NCBI GenBank assembly: GCA_905250125.1
Contig: CAJNOL010000079.1
Location: 151,865-215,864, forward strand
Reading direction: 5' to 3'
Length of the DNA stretch: 64,000 nucleotides
Source: Rotaria sordida
Lineage: Eukaryota; Rotifera; Eurotatoria; Philodinida; Philodinidae
The stretch's first letter is position 1. Each line of letters starts with the position of its first letter. The notes beneath the pieces were generated by a model. It was not told the origin of the DNA. It ran no database searches and saw only the letters and a list, made by a program, of their open reading frames with translations. The translations under genes and the position numbers were made by a program. This document shows, in pieces, positions 24,380 through 36,883 of the stretch.

Positions 24380-27300
24380 ATGTTTATTCGTTTTATTCTA
24401 CAAGTTATTATATTTTGGCTTATTATCTATTTTATTAATCATTTATTATTAGTTAGTTTTTATTATTTAATTTTTTCCTAAATTTGATTTTGTTTTTTTT
24501 TATATCTACAGCGTTTTCAAACTACAAGACGTTCATATAATCGTTTACTTCGTTTATTCGGTTGTCATGTATCAATATTTAATATTGGTTTTTATACAAC
24601 TTCATTCAATCGTATATTCTATCAAATTGGTAGAAGAAATCCACGTCTTTGGAAAATTTGGTTTACTCTAGGAATATTTGTTGCATTTATTACAGCTATT
24701 TGTGCTTGTCTTATATTAATTTTTTTACCTTTAAAATATATATATGAATTTCAACGATCAACTTCATCTTTGACAAAAAATTTAAGTAATGTAATAGAAA
24801 ATGAACGTGATCAATTATCGATTCAACCTATAGTTTGTATTTAATTTTTAATGAAAAATATATCAATTCTGATTAGTTTAGATTCCTGGTGTTAATGTAC
24901 CATTAGAACAATTAGGACATTTTTTTCTTGCTTTAATTTTATGTACTATTTTTCATGAATTAGGACATGCTATAGCAGCATCAGTGTAAGTATTTTTTTT
25001 GTAAAAAAAAAAAAGCAAAAAAGATTAAATTTTGTATTTCTATTAAAATGCTTTGTTTTTTGCTTTGATTTCTAAAATAGTGAACAAGTTCGTGTAAATG
25101 GTTGTGGATATTTTTTATTTATTGTTTATCCCGGTGCTTATGTTGATTTAAATCATGAACAAATACAAATGATTACAGCTTATAGACAATTAAGGTAAAT
25201 GAAGAGTTTGTTTGTTTGTTTGTTTTAAAACTAAATATTGAATATTTTTATTTAAAAGAATTTATTGTGCTGGTGTTTTTCATAATATGGTCCTTGTTCT
25301 TATTGCTTTAATATTTCTTCTTATTAATCCATTTATTATTCGTCATTTTTATATTGAAGCAGCAACAGTTTATCGTGTATCAAAAGTAAAATTAAATATG
25401 AAACAAAAATTTTCAATAAATTTTATTATTATATTTTAGAATTCACCTATTTATAATCTTCTTCCTAGTCATTCAACAATTCAATTTATTGATGGATGCA
25501 ATGTAAATACATCAAATGATTGGTATCAATGTTTACGTTTAATTAAAGATCAACATCCACAACAGAGTAGTGGTTATTGTTTAACACAAACTGAAATTCA
25601 ACTTCTTTCAAATCATATTGGTATGCAAAAATATTCTTATTTGATAATAATAAAATCAAATTTTAAAATATAGAATTATAGAATATTTCGCATTGAACAA
25701 TGAAATAATAAAAAAGTATTCTGTGATTATTATTGAAAGAAGAATATCGCTGCCTTTTGGTATAGGGTGCTACCTAGCGGCAGATTCATTAGCTCCGTAT
25801 CCTTCCCTACAATTAATACTAGTTGTAACTTGAGGAGATCACGGGTAAAAATTTGACCGAATAAAAGCCGTAGAAACAATTTGAAACGTACATAAGTCGA
25901 CTCAGTTTTTTTATTCTGATTTCAAATATGACATTTATTTGAAGTCAAACGGTATTTTTTCTACTGAGAATCGTCAAAAACTAATGCCCATTTCACAAAA
26001 AAAAAAGAGCGGGTGGGTATTTTTTGAATAACTTTTAAATAGAATGATACAGAGAGCTGTGGTTTTCACCATTGGAAATAGGCGATGAAGATGCATCGAA
26101 CCACATATGAAAAGATTGTTCTGACTAATTTCCTAAGAGTTTTAGTCAAATTTTTTCAAAGAATTCCTTTTTTCTTATATATTAAAAAAAGAATTTTTCA
26201 TCAAAATACAAGAAAAACGTATATTTTTCAATTATTTTCTTGGAAAAATGGCGTGATAACTTACATTTCAACGGCTGGGATATCTTATTGGTTGTAGCTA
26301 GGAATAGAATCTTTATGCAGTTTTGTAGTTCTTTGATTGACAGTCCTAGTGCATCCCTTAAAATAAATAAGTCAATATCGCGATCACATGAGGCATGTTG
26401 GGTTTCTAGGAACTTTACATAACATTCTTAGAAAAGTAATCAGAAAAGTCTTTTCCTACATAGTTTGATGCGTCTTCATCGCCTCTTTCCAATGATGAAC
26501 ACCACAGCCCTCTATGTCATTTTCTTCAAAAAAATCTACATGCCTTTTTTCTTTAAAATGGACATTAGTCAAACAAGATACAAATTGACCCTGAAGTATA
26601 GTTATTTAGAGCAAAAGCGCTTTACTAGACATTGAGTTTCAAGTTAAAAATGATGTTGCCTGAAAAAAACACGTTGAACTACATATTGAGTAAAAAATCT
26701 CTCTGATAGACTCGTAGAAATTAAAACTTCATAAGACTGAAAAAATCATTATTTGTTACAATATGACACAATAGGGGCAGTACTGAACATTTATTCATAG
26801 GACAAAATTTGAATATCTAAGACATTCCTATAGATTCTGATCAGAAAAGTCGACGGCAGGATTGTCGCCACCGTGACGTCGACAGTTTGTTTTTTTAGGA
26901 AAGTTGTAAAATTGCATAAATTTGCACCCGATTTGAGTGTCTACAAGTCCAACAGTCAGAATCGCGATGAATCCGATGGATTAGATCTAACTGTGCTAAT
27001 TTAGCACAGTGAAGGAAGAGATTTTCGAAAACCATTGTAGCAGCGACAGATTTCTAGTCGCAATGAACATCTCTGATTTTGATAGAGAAAGAAATTCTAC
27101 ATCAAACGAGATCTAGGTCGGACTGCAATGGACTTTTAGGTCAAAAACTGTTTTTTTTAAAGTTCACAGACAGTACTTCAGATCTTTTTCTTTATTAGCT
27201 GAGTGCTTTTGAAAAAAAATGTGATATTTTTAATCAACACACTTAGCACTATCGAACGACAAACACTTGTAATAGAACGATGATAAAACAAAGTTTTTCA

Positions 27301-29544
27301 ATATTTGAGGGAGATCCCCAAGTGTGAAAAATAATCAGGTTTCAATGCTGATTCTCAAGTTAATAAAATTAGGTTTAGATTCTTTGAAACACTTGATCCG
27401 TAATTTGACATATCTCTTTTTTTTGTAACCATTAGTAATTAATATAGTTTGCTAGAAATTTTTTTTTCGGAAATGTAAACATACCTCAATTCTGAACTGT
27501 TGCAGTTAGATGACTGAATAGTTTTTTCGCCGACAATATGAATTTATTTGAAAAAGTAGAAAAAAAAATAAAAATATCCTATTCTTTATAAACGATCCAT
27601 TATATTCTTAAGTTTTCAGTTGCATTTAAATCATTCAATTTTTTTTTTTGTTATTTAGAATTCAATCAAACAAGTAATTATGATTGTTGTCAAAATTTAT
27701 CTCAAAAAAATTATTGTTTTCTCTTTCATTCTAAACAATATCTCAATCAAGTAAATATAATTATTATTATTCTTTCTAACTTTATAAATATAATTATATA
27801 GAATGGTGCATGTATGGAAGCTCGTAGCGTAACTAATCATCCACCTTGTTTACTTAATAGTGATTGTCAACGTCAAGGTAATGATGTTTCATGTGTTCAT
27901 CCATTTTCAATTGATAATGTGACACGTTTAATACGAATTGTACATAATCAAGGACCACCAATTCTTTTTGTTGGTTCAATTAATGAAATCTATCAAACAA
28001 GTATGAAGAAAATTTTAATTTATGAATTTTAATATAGAAGAAAAAAAAAAGAGTCAAGTGATTCTTATAAATATAATCTGTTAAAATGGCTTCTGTCTAG
28101 TTTTAGAAAAAGATATTTTAATGAAAAGAATTCATATAAGTTTCATCTTATTTTTATTTAATATAAAACTTCATCATATATTTCTTTTTCTAAGATTAAA
28201 TAGAATAATGATGACAAATAATTGTATAAAACAAATGAAGGGAACATTCTCTAATATTCGATCGATTTTTTATCAAGAATATATTCAGTTAAGAAGTCAT
28301 AATCAGTAATGTAAAAGCCTAAGAGGACTTGTTTGTCCGAGCCATTGTTCTTGATATATCGAATTTTTACTGCATTTTTTTAATAGAAAGTTGTGGTTTC
28401 CATCAGATAAACATAAAAATCGAATTTCGAGTTTCAACTACAAAAGTTGCATTGATTTTTGGATGTCCTACTTTGACATATGAATAATAAGGTGCTGGAA
28501 ATTCGAAATTTTAGAAAATTTTTGTTTTTAATTTATTTAGTGTTATCGGAGAGAGCATATCGAGTTTTTTCATGAAAAAATCTATTTTTCCGATTTTGGA
28601 AAATAAGCTTTTCCTGAAAATATTGAAAAAAAAGATTAAATTCTAAATATCATGATTAGAATCGTCCATTATCATAGATATGTAAATATGTAATTCTTTT
28701 TCACTTTGTAGAACATTATAAGGTTTATTTCCTGATTCTGTAGACAAAACTGACGAGAAAAAAAAAACCTTATGTACATAAGGTTTTTTTTCTCATCAGT
28801 TTTGTCTACAAAAGCATCTTATTCATATCTCAAAGTATCAAGATCCAAAATCAATGAACCTTTTGAAATGTGTCTGTGCAAATTTTCTCGATATTTCAAG
28901 AACAAAGACTCAAGTAACTGAACCCTCTTAGGCTTTTACATTATTCACTATAGTCTCTCACCTAAATATAGTCTTGATAAAAAAAAAAAGCGATCAGACA
29001 CTTCGGGATATTCTCTTGTAAGATAAGAATAAATTACCTTTCATAATAAACAAATTATTAATGAAATTTTCCAAGATAAATCTTTTTTGGCATTTCATTC
29101 CGAAGTTTTACTATGAAATTTTCTAATATTATTAATTCACATGTGTTTCTTTTTCGTGATGAAAAATTTTTATTTATATATATTAGTTACAATTCAATCT
29201 TATCAAGCTAAATATAACTTTATTTCAACAATATTCATTACGGAAATTCCATTATTTTTCCAGTAAGTTACTCATTTTTCTTTTTTTACATTTACTAAAT
29301 TAGTTTTCATTTGACTAATCTATTTTCTTCAAGGTATGTTGCTGCTTTTTCATTTGCACTTGCATTTTTTAATGCAGTACCATGTTATGCATTTGATGGT
29401 CAATATATTCTATTAGCTTTAATTGAATATCTTTCACCAAATTTATATCAACGACGTCATAATAGACTTATATTTACTTTAATTTTCGGTACATGTCTTC
29501 TTATTATCAATGTTTCACTTGCTTTTGCTCGTTATTTTCTTTAA
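24380..29544 (+). CDS. MBTPS2: Membrane-bound transcription factor site-2 protease
   Basis: Ten exons join in frame to 498 residues (human 519): 24380-24451, 24512-24832, 24882-24985, 25081-25194, 25259-25385, 25440-25620, 27659-27750, 27802-28000, 29187-29262, 29334-29544. Multi-pass membrane zinc protease. Zinc ligands H156 and H160 with catalytic E157 are in HELGH; the third ligand D450 is in [10 protein letters not shown]. Human S2P has LDG at that site; here it is FDG. Flanking signatures also fit: [30 protein letters not shown] and a Cys-rich luminal insert ([12 protein letters not shown]). The enzyme cleaves SREBP/ATF6-type precursors in the Golgi membrane after site-1 cleavage. The start is in a hydrophobic first exon ([13 protein letters not shown]), matching the N-terminal transmembrane segment. 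Introns 6 (2038 bp) and 8 (1186 bp) are enlarged by foldback elements. Confidence 0.92.
25979..26571. repeat. Foldback element in MBTPS2 intron 6
   Basis: Ends are ACTAATGCCCATTT and AAAATGGACATTAGT, inverted. Inner blocks also pair, e.g. GGCGATGAAGATGCATCGA (about 26082) with TTGATGCGTCTTCATCGCC (about 26464). Confidence 0.75.
28308..28942. mobile_element. TIR element (MITE-like) in MBTPS2 intron 8
   Basis: Terminal inverted repeats start AATGTAAAAGCCTAAGAGG at the left, with the exact complement at the right end. Similarity continues inward with mismatches for about 60 bp. No coding capacity. Confidence 0.75.
28740..28809. repeat. Near-perfect palindrome at the heart of the MBTPS2 intron 8 element
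   Basis: Arms of about 34 bp (TAGACAAAACTGACGAGAAA and its complement) flank a central CTTATGTACATAAG; only one or two mismatches. Confidence 0.8.
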
Positions 29545-31269
29545 CATGATTATGTTTATAATAATAATAATGAAAAAAAAAAAAGAAATTATATATATAT
29601 ATATATAATATTAATTCTTAATTTCAATGTAGTTTATAAAGAACAAAAGAAAAATGAAGCATTGAATATGTTGTTAGATTAGAATATATATAAATGAGGA
29701 TGTTCACCTCGATAAACAAAATGAACAGTTAAAAAGGAAATAAAAGAAAATTAGAGATGTGGAGAGTGTGCAAATGACTATCGTGTGATATACACACACA
29801 ACAGGATATTGCAATTGAAATCAGCAATTGAACAAATAGACGAGTGAGGATGGCGTTCATTCACTTTCTTTTTTTCTTATGTTTTATTGTCATCAATGTG
29901 ATGATGATGATGATGATGATAAAAAAAAAAGATGCAGATGGAGATGATTAAAGAATAAAAGGCAAACCGGATATGAGCAATTCATCGTCATCAGGCACTT
30001 GCTACTATGGCTGTCGTCATCATCAAATGTAATCAAGCTTCAAATTACTTCTTCATTCGACAATATTATCGTCGTCTTGAATGTCCACATTACTGTTGTT
30101 TCTTGTAAATTATTCACAAACAAGCATGTTATTAAAGATATAGAAGGCACATATATACTATAATTATTTGCTTCTAATAGTCTTCGCATGTTACCGACAT
30201 CATCATCATCATCATCATCATGCTTCTTTCATTCTTTCTTTTTTATATTATTTGTTAAAATAGAGTGGTTAAAGAAAGAAAGAAAGAGAAACTCAACAAA
30301 TATTTATAACAACTCCGAATCTAATTATGAGTATTATCAATCTAAGTGTATGCGAACATAGAAACAAGAATATGTAACTATAGAACAATTATACGTGTTA
30401 CACTCTTCAATCCATCGAGCCACTTGTATATGAGAATGAGAACATACGTATATATATATATATATATATATACACGAATCGTCCACAATTAACTGAAGTA
30501 GCTCTATTCATTCAGTAACACGACAGGTGGGATTGATGAGGATAAAAATCCTTGGCATACAAACATATAGTTACATTTTCTTTTTCTTCTATCAATAAGA
30601 TGTAAATGAAGCAGAAAAACGATTAGGTCTTTTCACAGCAACAGATTAGTTAGGATTATTTGATTAGATCGAGGCTCATTCTTTCTTTGTATGTATGTTA
30701 TCGAACATGCAAACGATTCTTTTCTTTAAGAATGAAAAAAAAAGAGAAAAGAGAAAAGAATCTAGTTTAAAGTAATGCATACATACATTTATCGTTCTTT
30801 TTGATGATGCATTTCCGTGATTTCTCGTTAAATTACTACTTTAGTTTTTCTTTTTCTATTTTTGTTTTACATTTCCGTTGATCTATCATCTAATTTTCCA
30901 TGTTATCATCATATAAACATAAGTATAAGAGAGAAAGTCACGAAATATTCTAATGAATTTAATTTCTTTTCTTTTATTCTTTAGCAAGAAAAAAAAAGAA
31001 CCAATCGATTTATTTGCCATAAGGGAGAAATTTTTTATGCCTATATGCTCATGTTCAGAAGATTCAGCCAATCGTAAAACAATTCGATTTATGTTAGTAA
31101 ATTATAAGTTTTCGTTCTAAAAGAATGATTTTGTTGTATTCATATACTAGTCAAATTCATTTGTCATATTTAAAAATAAGACACACACACACACACACAT
31201 ACAAACAAAACAAACTGTACAAACACTGTAAACGAAGCAGGAAAAAAAAAAGAATTTTTTATTTTTTTG
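29545..31269. other. Intergenic region rich in simple repeats
   Basis: Microsatellites: (GAT)n at 29899-29920, (CAT)n at 30198-30221, (TA)n at 30449-30473, (CA)n at 31181-31199. It separates the 3' ends of the convergent MBTPS2 and homeobox genes. No gene seen. Confidence 0.75.
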
Positions 31270-32824
31270 TTAAGCAGTTGTATCTTGAATTTCTAATTTA
31301 ATACGTCGATGATGATCAAATCTATCGAATTGATTTGTTAAATAAGATTCAGATGATGAAGAATTTGATGATGGAGATACAGATGAAAGATTTAAAGTTG
31401 ATGATGATATAGTTTGATTATTATGATAAAGGAAATTTAAATGTGAATGTTGATTTAAAGGTAAACGTGTTAAAAGATTTTCATCAATATGACCCATTAA
31501 AAATGGAAGATAATGTGCTGGTGGTGGTGGCGGTGGTGGAGGTGGTACGATTTGTGAAGGACGATCATTATTAGTATTGTTTGCACCAACAGTTGCTGTT
31601 AATGCATTAGATAAATATGTTGACATTTGATGACGAAATGATTCAATATCATGTGGTGCTATAAAACTTGGACTTTCACGACCCAGTGCTTTTTCACGTT
31701 TACGCCATTTAGCACGACGATTTTGAAACCTTTTAATAAGAAAAACAACACCTCGATGAATTTTTTTCAATTAATTTTTAATTCATTTAATCCGACAAAC
31801 ATTCGAATTTAATTATTTATTTATATATATATATTTATGATAAAATTTTCTGTGCTCATATTTCATTTATTATCTATTCAACAAGATTTAATCGCTTTAT
31901 TATCAAGAGAATCAAAAAAAAGAAAATGTCCACTAATTGAGTGCAAATAAGATATATTTTAGATAATATTTTTTTTTTTAATTTCTATTTAACTTACCAA
32001 ACTTGTACACGAGCTTCACTTAAATCAAGTCTCATAGCAAGTTCTTCACGTGTAAATACATCAGGATATTGTGTTTTTTCAAAAGAACGTTCTAATTGAT
32101 GTAATTGATATGTTGAAAATGTTGTTCGACTACGTCGTACTTTTCTTGGTCGTTCATCTGAACTATGTTGTTCACCTGATGAATCACGTTCTTCATCATT
32201 ACTTGATAATTTATTATTATTACAATTTTCATTGTTATTTATTGATGATGGAAGTGGTACAACAGATGATGGTGATAAAATTTCCGGTGCTAAATTAAAA
32301 TGTCTTGATATACATATTACATATTTGATTGATTTCTTTTTCGTTTTCTGATCTCATACTCTTTCCTTCGTTTTCCTATTGTTTAATGAGGCAATTGACG
32401 AACAAATTAACAACACATTCTCTCTTTTCTTTTCTTTTCTCCGAACAATAAAAATAGATTCCCAATTCAATTGTATCGATTAAGTCCCATACTACTTATA
32501 TATGTGTCGAGTGGTTATGTATGTGTATATATAGAGAAAATATAGAAGAAAAGTTGAAGTGATCAATTAAAATGACAAGAACATGAACGAAATGAAGATA
32601 ATTAAAGATAGTTGAAATGAATAGGATATTGACTATATATATATATAGATATATATATGTGTTTTTTGTTTACCTTCAATTGTTTGTCGTTTATGTAATT
32701 GATGTTCATTATCTTCATTCAGATCAGATATTTTTCGTTTCAAATTATTCGTTGTTGTTGTTGTTGATGATGATGATGAAGATGAATTATTTTCAAGTAT
32801 ACAAGCTATTGTAAAACCTCGCAT
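31270..32824 (-). CDS. hbn: Homeobrain-like paired-class homeodomain transcription factor
   Basis: Exons (transcript order) 32824-32674, 32289-31998, 31729-31270 join in frame to 300 residues. Homeodomain about 101-160 with F108, W148, Q150 and N151; Q50 is the Q50 paired-like class. The stretch [19 protein letters not shown] followed by [20 protein letters not shown] and SEARVQVW is much closer to homeobrain than to ARX, RAX or ALX. An intron splits the homeodomain at W148/F149, common in this class. N-terminal FTIACIL (residues 4-10) is an eh1/octapeptide motif, known to recruit Groucho-type co-repressors. The C-terminus has a run of nine prolines, Ser-rich tracts, and no obvious OAR motif. 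Expected role is nuclear, in anterior neural patterning (family knowledge). Confidence 0.87.
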
Positions 32825-32984
32825 TGTATAATAAATAGTCGATGTGTTTTTTTTTCTCTCGTTTATTCAATTATTAAATATAGTGAATGATTTGATCGCG
32901 AGTGCACACCGAGAAAGAAAACGTTATATATGTTCGTCAGTGAAGTAGTAACGATGATAATTATATTCGCTTTCTCTGTCTCTC

Positions 32985-33025
<41 letters not shown>

Positions 33026-34883
33026 CCTTTTTTCTTCTGTCGAGGGAAGGATAGAGAAAAAAAATTTGAGTGCGTCGAGCTATTCCATTGGCGCATGCAA
33101 AGAGTAGGACGGACCGTAGGTTGTAATCAACAAACCAATATAATCATTTCACGCGTGTATATTGTACATGAAAAAAGTAAACGAAGAAAAAAAAAAAAGA
33201 AGAAACCTTACTTGGAGGTTTCTTTTTTCTTCATCGCTGCAAGCATCCGTATGTATTTGTTTCGGTGTCTGGCTGACGACATTCTAATTTGTCTAAAATG
33301 ATGGCTATATTGAATAATATATGAATTAAAGGACGACGTTTCGCTGCTGTTGATTCTTTCATCCAAACATTGCAAAAAAAAAATTGAATGAGAAATTATA
33401 AAATGAATCTTATATCAGAAGTTACTTCAAGTTTAAATTAATAAAAATTTTAATTTGATTATTGATAATTAAAAAACAAAGTTTCGTTTTCTATATATAT
33501 GTATATATATATTTGTTTCATATTTTATAATTAAGTCTAGAAAATATTTCTTTTTTTGTTGTTTGTTTTATAAGTGTCTCTACAACTAAAGACAAAAAAA
33601 AAAATATTTAATCAATAATAATACAACAAAACATTGCTCGAGTTGAAAGTCGATATTGATATTTAGTTCATTCGTAATTTTCTCTGACATGTTAAATAAC
33701 AATCCTGGAAATAAACAAAAGACTAACTAAAATCTAAAAATATTCTAAAACAAAATAAACAGAAACTCAGAATTATCTTCATTATTCATCCGAATGACCT
33801 TAAAATTGATAATAATACATCTAAATCAGATAGCTCAATTATGAACTCCTACGTCTCATTATTATCTCTATCGTCTTTTATTAAAGATAATAAGAAGTAA
33901 AAATTAAATTTTTTCCAATTTTTTTAATTCTTAAATTAAGTAATTTTCAAACGGCAAAACAAAAATAAGCCTATAAGTTTTTTTTCTTCTTATAATTGAA
34001 AAAGTAGTTCTTTTTTTTTCCTACTTTTCATCTATTATTATACTCAATTTAACACTTGCGTTTTTTTTTCTTTCTTTTTTCATCATAACAATCAATCTAA
34101 CATTAATGTAAAAAGTTTATTATTTTATAAACAAATTTCTCATAATCGAGAACTTAAATAAAAAAATAGTGAATTGTTTTTATAATTACAATTGATGTAT
34201 TAAAAGCTTGTTGAAATGAAATATGATGATCAAAAAGAAAGCTTGCGGGGTAGTTATATTTGAATGACATCAATTGAAGAAAAAAAAAGAGAATAAAAGA
34301 TTGACTGACGTCATTTAATATTTATCGACTTTTCTCTCCTGTTGTGTATGTGTATATATCATGTTAGAACAATTTAATTGATCAATAATAACAAGAAAAC
34401 TGTCCTTAATACTTGTCAATACGCGTGTCGTTAATTGAACACTTCATTTCCTGCGAAATTAAACACAACTCTTTTTTCTTTTTTGTCTCTACTGTCTCAT
34501 ATCACTTGTCATGGCCGAAGCCCTCAAGCACAATTAAATTTATATATTGTTACTTGTCTATTCCATATTCACACCATTCTAAATATGTATATTAAATTGA
34601 TGAAGAGAGAGAGAGAGAGAGAGAAAGAGCGATAAATAATCATCATTTGATTTTTCTTTTTTAATATGGAAAATAAGAAAAGAATTTATGACAAAATGTT
34701 TACAAATATTAAATGTAAACAACTGATTTTAATAATTTATATTCATAACAAAATTTCGACATGTCCTATGATTGATTCTAATTTTGAAAATAATATTTAA
34801 TGAAAATCTGATTGGATACATTATGATGAAATGATATGTTGAATTTGAATCTTATGAAATGAAAAGTACATTGCTGCCGAGAA

Positions 34884-34933
34884 TAGAGCCTATCGGGTCC
34901 AAGAATTTTTGGACTTGGATCCGATAGGCTCTA
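34884..34933. repeat. Short strong hairpin
   Basis: Arms TAGAGCCTATCGGGTCCAAG and its complement (one mismatch) around a short loop; relatively GC-rich. It lies directly next to the family A element. Confidence 0.8.
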
Positions 34934-34937
34934 GCTG

Positions 34938-35287
34938 AGGAAAATTCTTTAATCGATAAATCGTTGTCGATTTGAAACTATATGTATTATGTAGAATCAA
35001 ATGAGCTATGAATATTCTGAAAATAGTTCGTACATTTAAGCTTATTGCTACTGAGATACTGTACTTTTATGGTATTTTTTAGTTCTTCTAAGAATCATCA
35101 GAAAAATTGATTTTCAATTTTCGAACTGAAAGTTTGTATCACGGCAGTCATTTAAAAAATGCAATATCTGCGCAGCAATAAGTTAACGACACAAACTCTT
35201 TTCCAAGACATTCATAGCTCATTTGGATCTACATAACGTACATAATCTCGATTTGAAAGAGATTTATTAGTTGAAGGAATTTCGTTG
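34938..35287. repeat. Foldback/MITE family A, copy 2
   Basis: Shares with the copy in CNK intron 7 the blocks CAAATGAGCTATGAA, AGCTTATTGCT, AAAATTGATTTTCAA and the terminal CAACTAATAAAT (here inverted at the right end). Both ends pair with each other. Shorter than copy 1, lacking part of its middle. Confidence 0.65.
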
Positions 35288-35992
35288 TAAGTTTATGAAA
35301 GAAATTCTTCAACTGTTGAACATTATTTGAATTCATATGTAACAGGAGTTGATGAGACTAAAAATATGTGGCTTGCCTGGACGAATATTTGATTGTCTCA
35401 TAGTCCGAAAGAATGGATTTATTTTATGATTTTGTAAACTTTTCTTCCTTCTATTTATTCAAAAAACATCGATTGATATCGAGAGTGTTGTAATTATTAC
35501 TGGAAATAAGCAAAAAAAGTTCATTTTTTTTTGTCGATGAAATAATCAGATCTTCATTCAAGTAATTCATGGATCGGAATTCTTTGAATTCTACTTGTAG
35601 TCAAAACATGAAATCAAACGATATTCAACAATTAACAATGTTGTCTCGTTAGATAATATTGACGTTAGTATTTACAAAAAAAAGAATATTTTAAAGTTCG
35701 AAAACTTTTTTAAAACATACATTCTATCGACGTAGAATCTTTGAAAGATTTATTTTACTAATGTCGAAATATATGTTGTTATAATAGTTCTGATGTTTGA
35801 AATTACATACTAGCATGAAAAATACAAACATAAATAGTTGATTAGTGAAACGAAAATGACATTATCAGCCAATTGGTAGAGTATAGTGAAGGTGTAGGTG
35901 TAGGTGTTGGCGTGATTCGATGTGTTCTCTTCATTCTCATCTACCTACACTCATACTCATACATACATGTACACTCCTGAGAGAAATAGGAA

Positions 35993-36240
35993 TGGATGGA
36001 AAAAGGCAGAAAGGAAAAATGTCGAAAGGAAAAAACATCGAAAATAAAAATGTCGAAAACAAGAATATGAGTCGAAGATGAACATGTAAGATTGAAGATG
36101 AGGCTGAGGAAGATTTGTACTTCAATATAATCTCGTTTTCAGCATTTCTATCCATCTACATTTGTGTTATTTTCGTTTTCGATATTTTTATTTTCGACAT
36201 TTTTCCCTTTCGATATTTTTCCTTTCTGCCTTTTTCCATC
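35993..36240. repeat. GTCGAAA-type foldback element, copy 1
   Basis: Left arm TGGATGGAAAAAGGCAGAAA recurs inverted at the right end (TTTCTGCCTTTTTCCATC). Both arms contain repeated RTCGAAA units separated by A-rich spacers. Confidence 0.75.
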
Positions 36241-36883
36241 ATACCAGAAATAGATATGAAACATATGTATGATTCAAGTTAATTTGTTCGTTAAGGTTCT
36301 TCTCGTTTTTCATCATTGCTCTTCATAAAAAATATATTTTTTTTCTGATGAATATAAATTGTATAAAGGAAATAAATATATTGAATCTGCTATCATCAAC
36401 TGAATAATAATTTATATTAATTTTGACATCTGAATAAGTCAACATTTCTTTTTTTCTTTCGACCAAAGTCGGATTTATAATTTGAAATGTGTCTAGACTT
36501 GAGAATTATCAGGCAAGGATAAAAAGTAATTCGAATGATAATCATTAGGGATTAACTATCTTTGATTTTTCTGATATTTTTCTTAGCGATATTATTTAAT
36601 AGAAGTAGAAATTATTTGAATTTGAAATATTTTAACTTTGAAAGTATGTTAAACTTTTATGTTTGTTAATACAAATTGAATTTTTAATAAATCTATTGGA
36701 GAAAATGAAACATTAAATATGTCTCGAATGAAAAGAATTTTCTAAGAATATCAGATCCATTTATTTAGTCAAATTCTTAAGCTATTCTATCAATTTATTA
36801 TAGAGAAGGACTAAACTCGAATTCAAAATATTCGTTTCATTTTGTGTTTTATTTTAGATATATTTTATATTTGTCTGTCGTAG

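Larger units (their letters stand above)
32825..36883. other. Upstream region of the homeobox gene and intergenic spacer
   Basis: Holds a (CT)n tract at 32991-33021, a small A-rich hairpin at about 33190-33232, poly-T tracts, and four inverted repeats listed separately. No supported gene. Regulatory DNA of the homeobox gene is expected here but no element could be identified. Confidence 0.6.

Noticed and set aside
32930..33301. 123-codon frame upstream of the homeobox gene
   Set aside because: Made of CT-repeat and A-rich low-complexity sequence.
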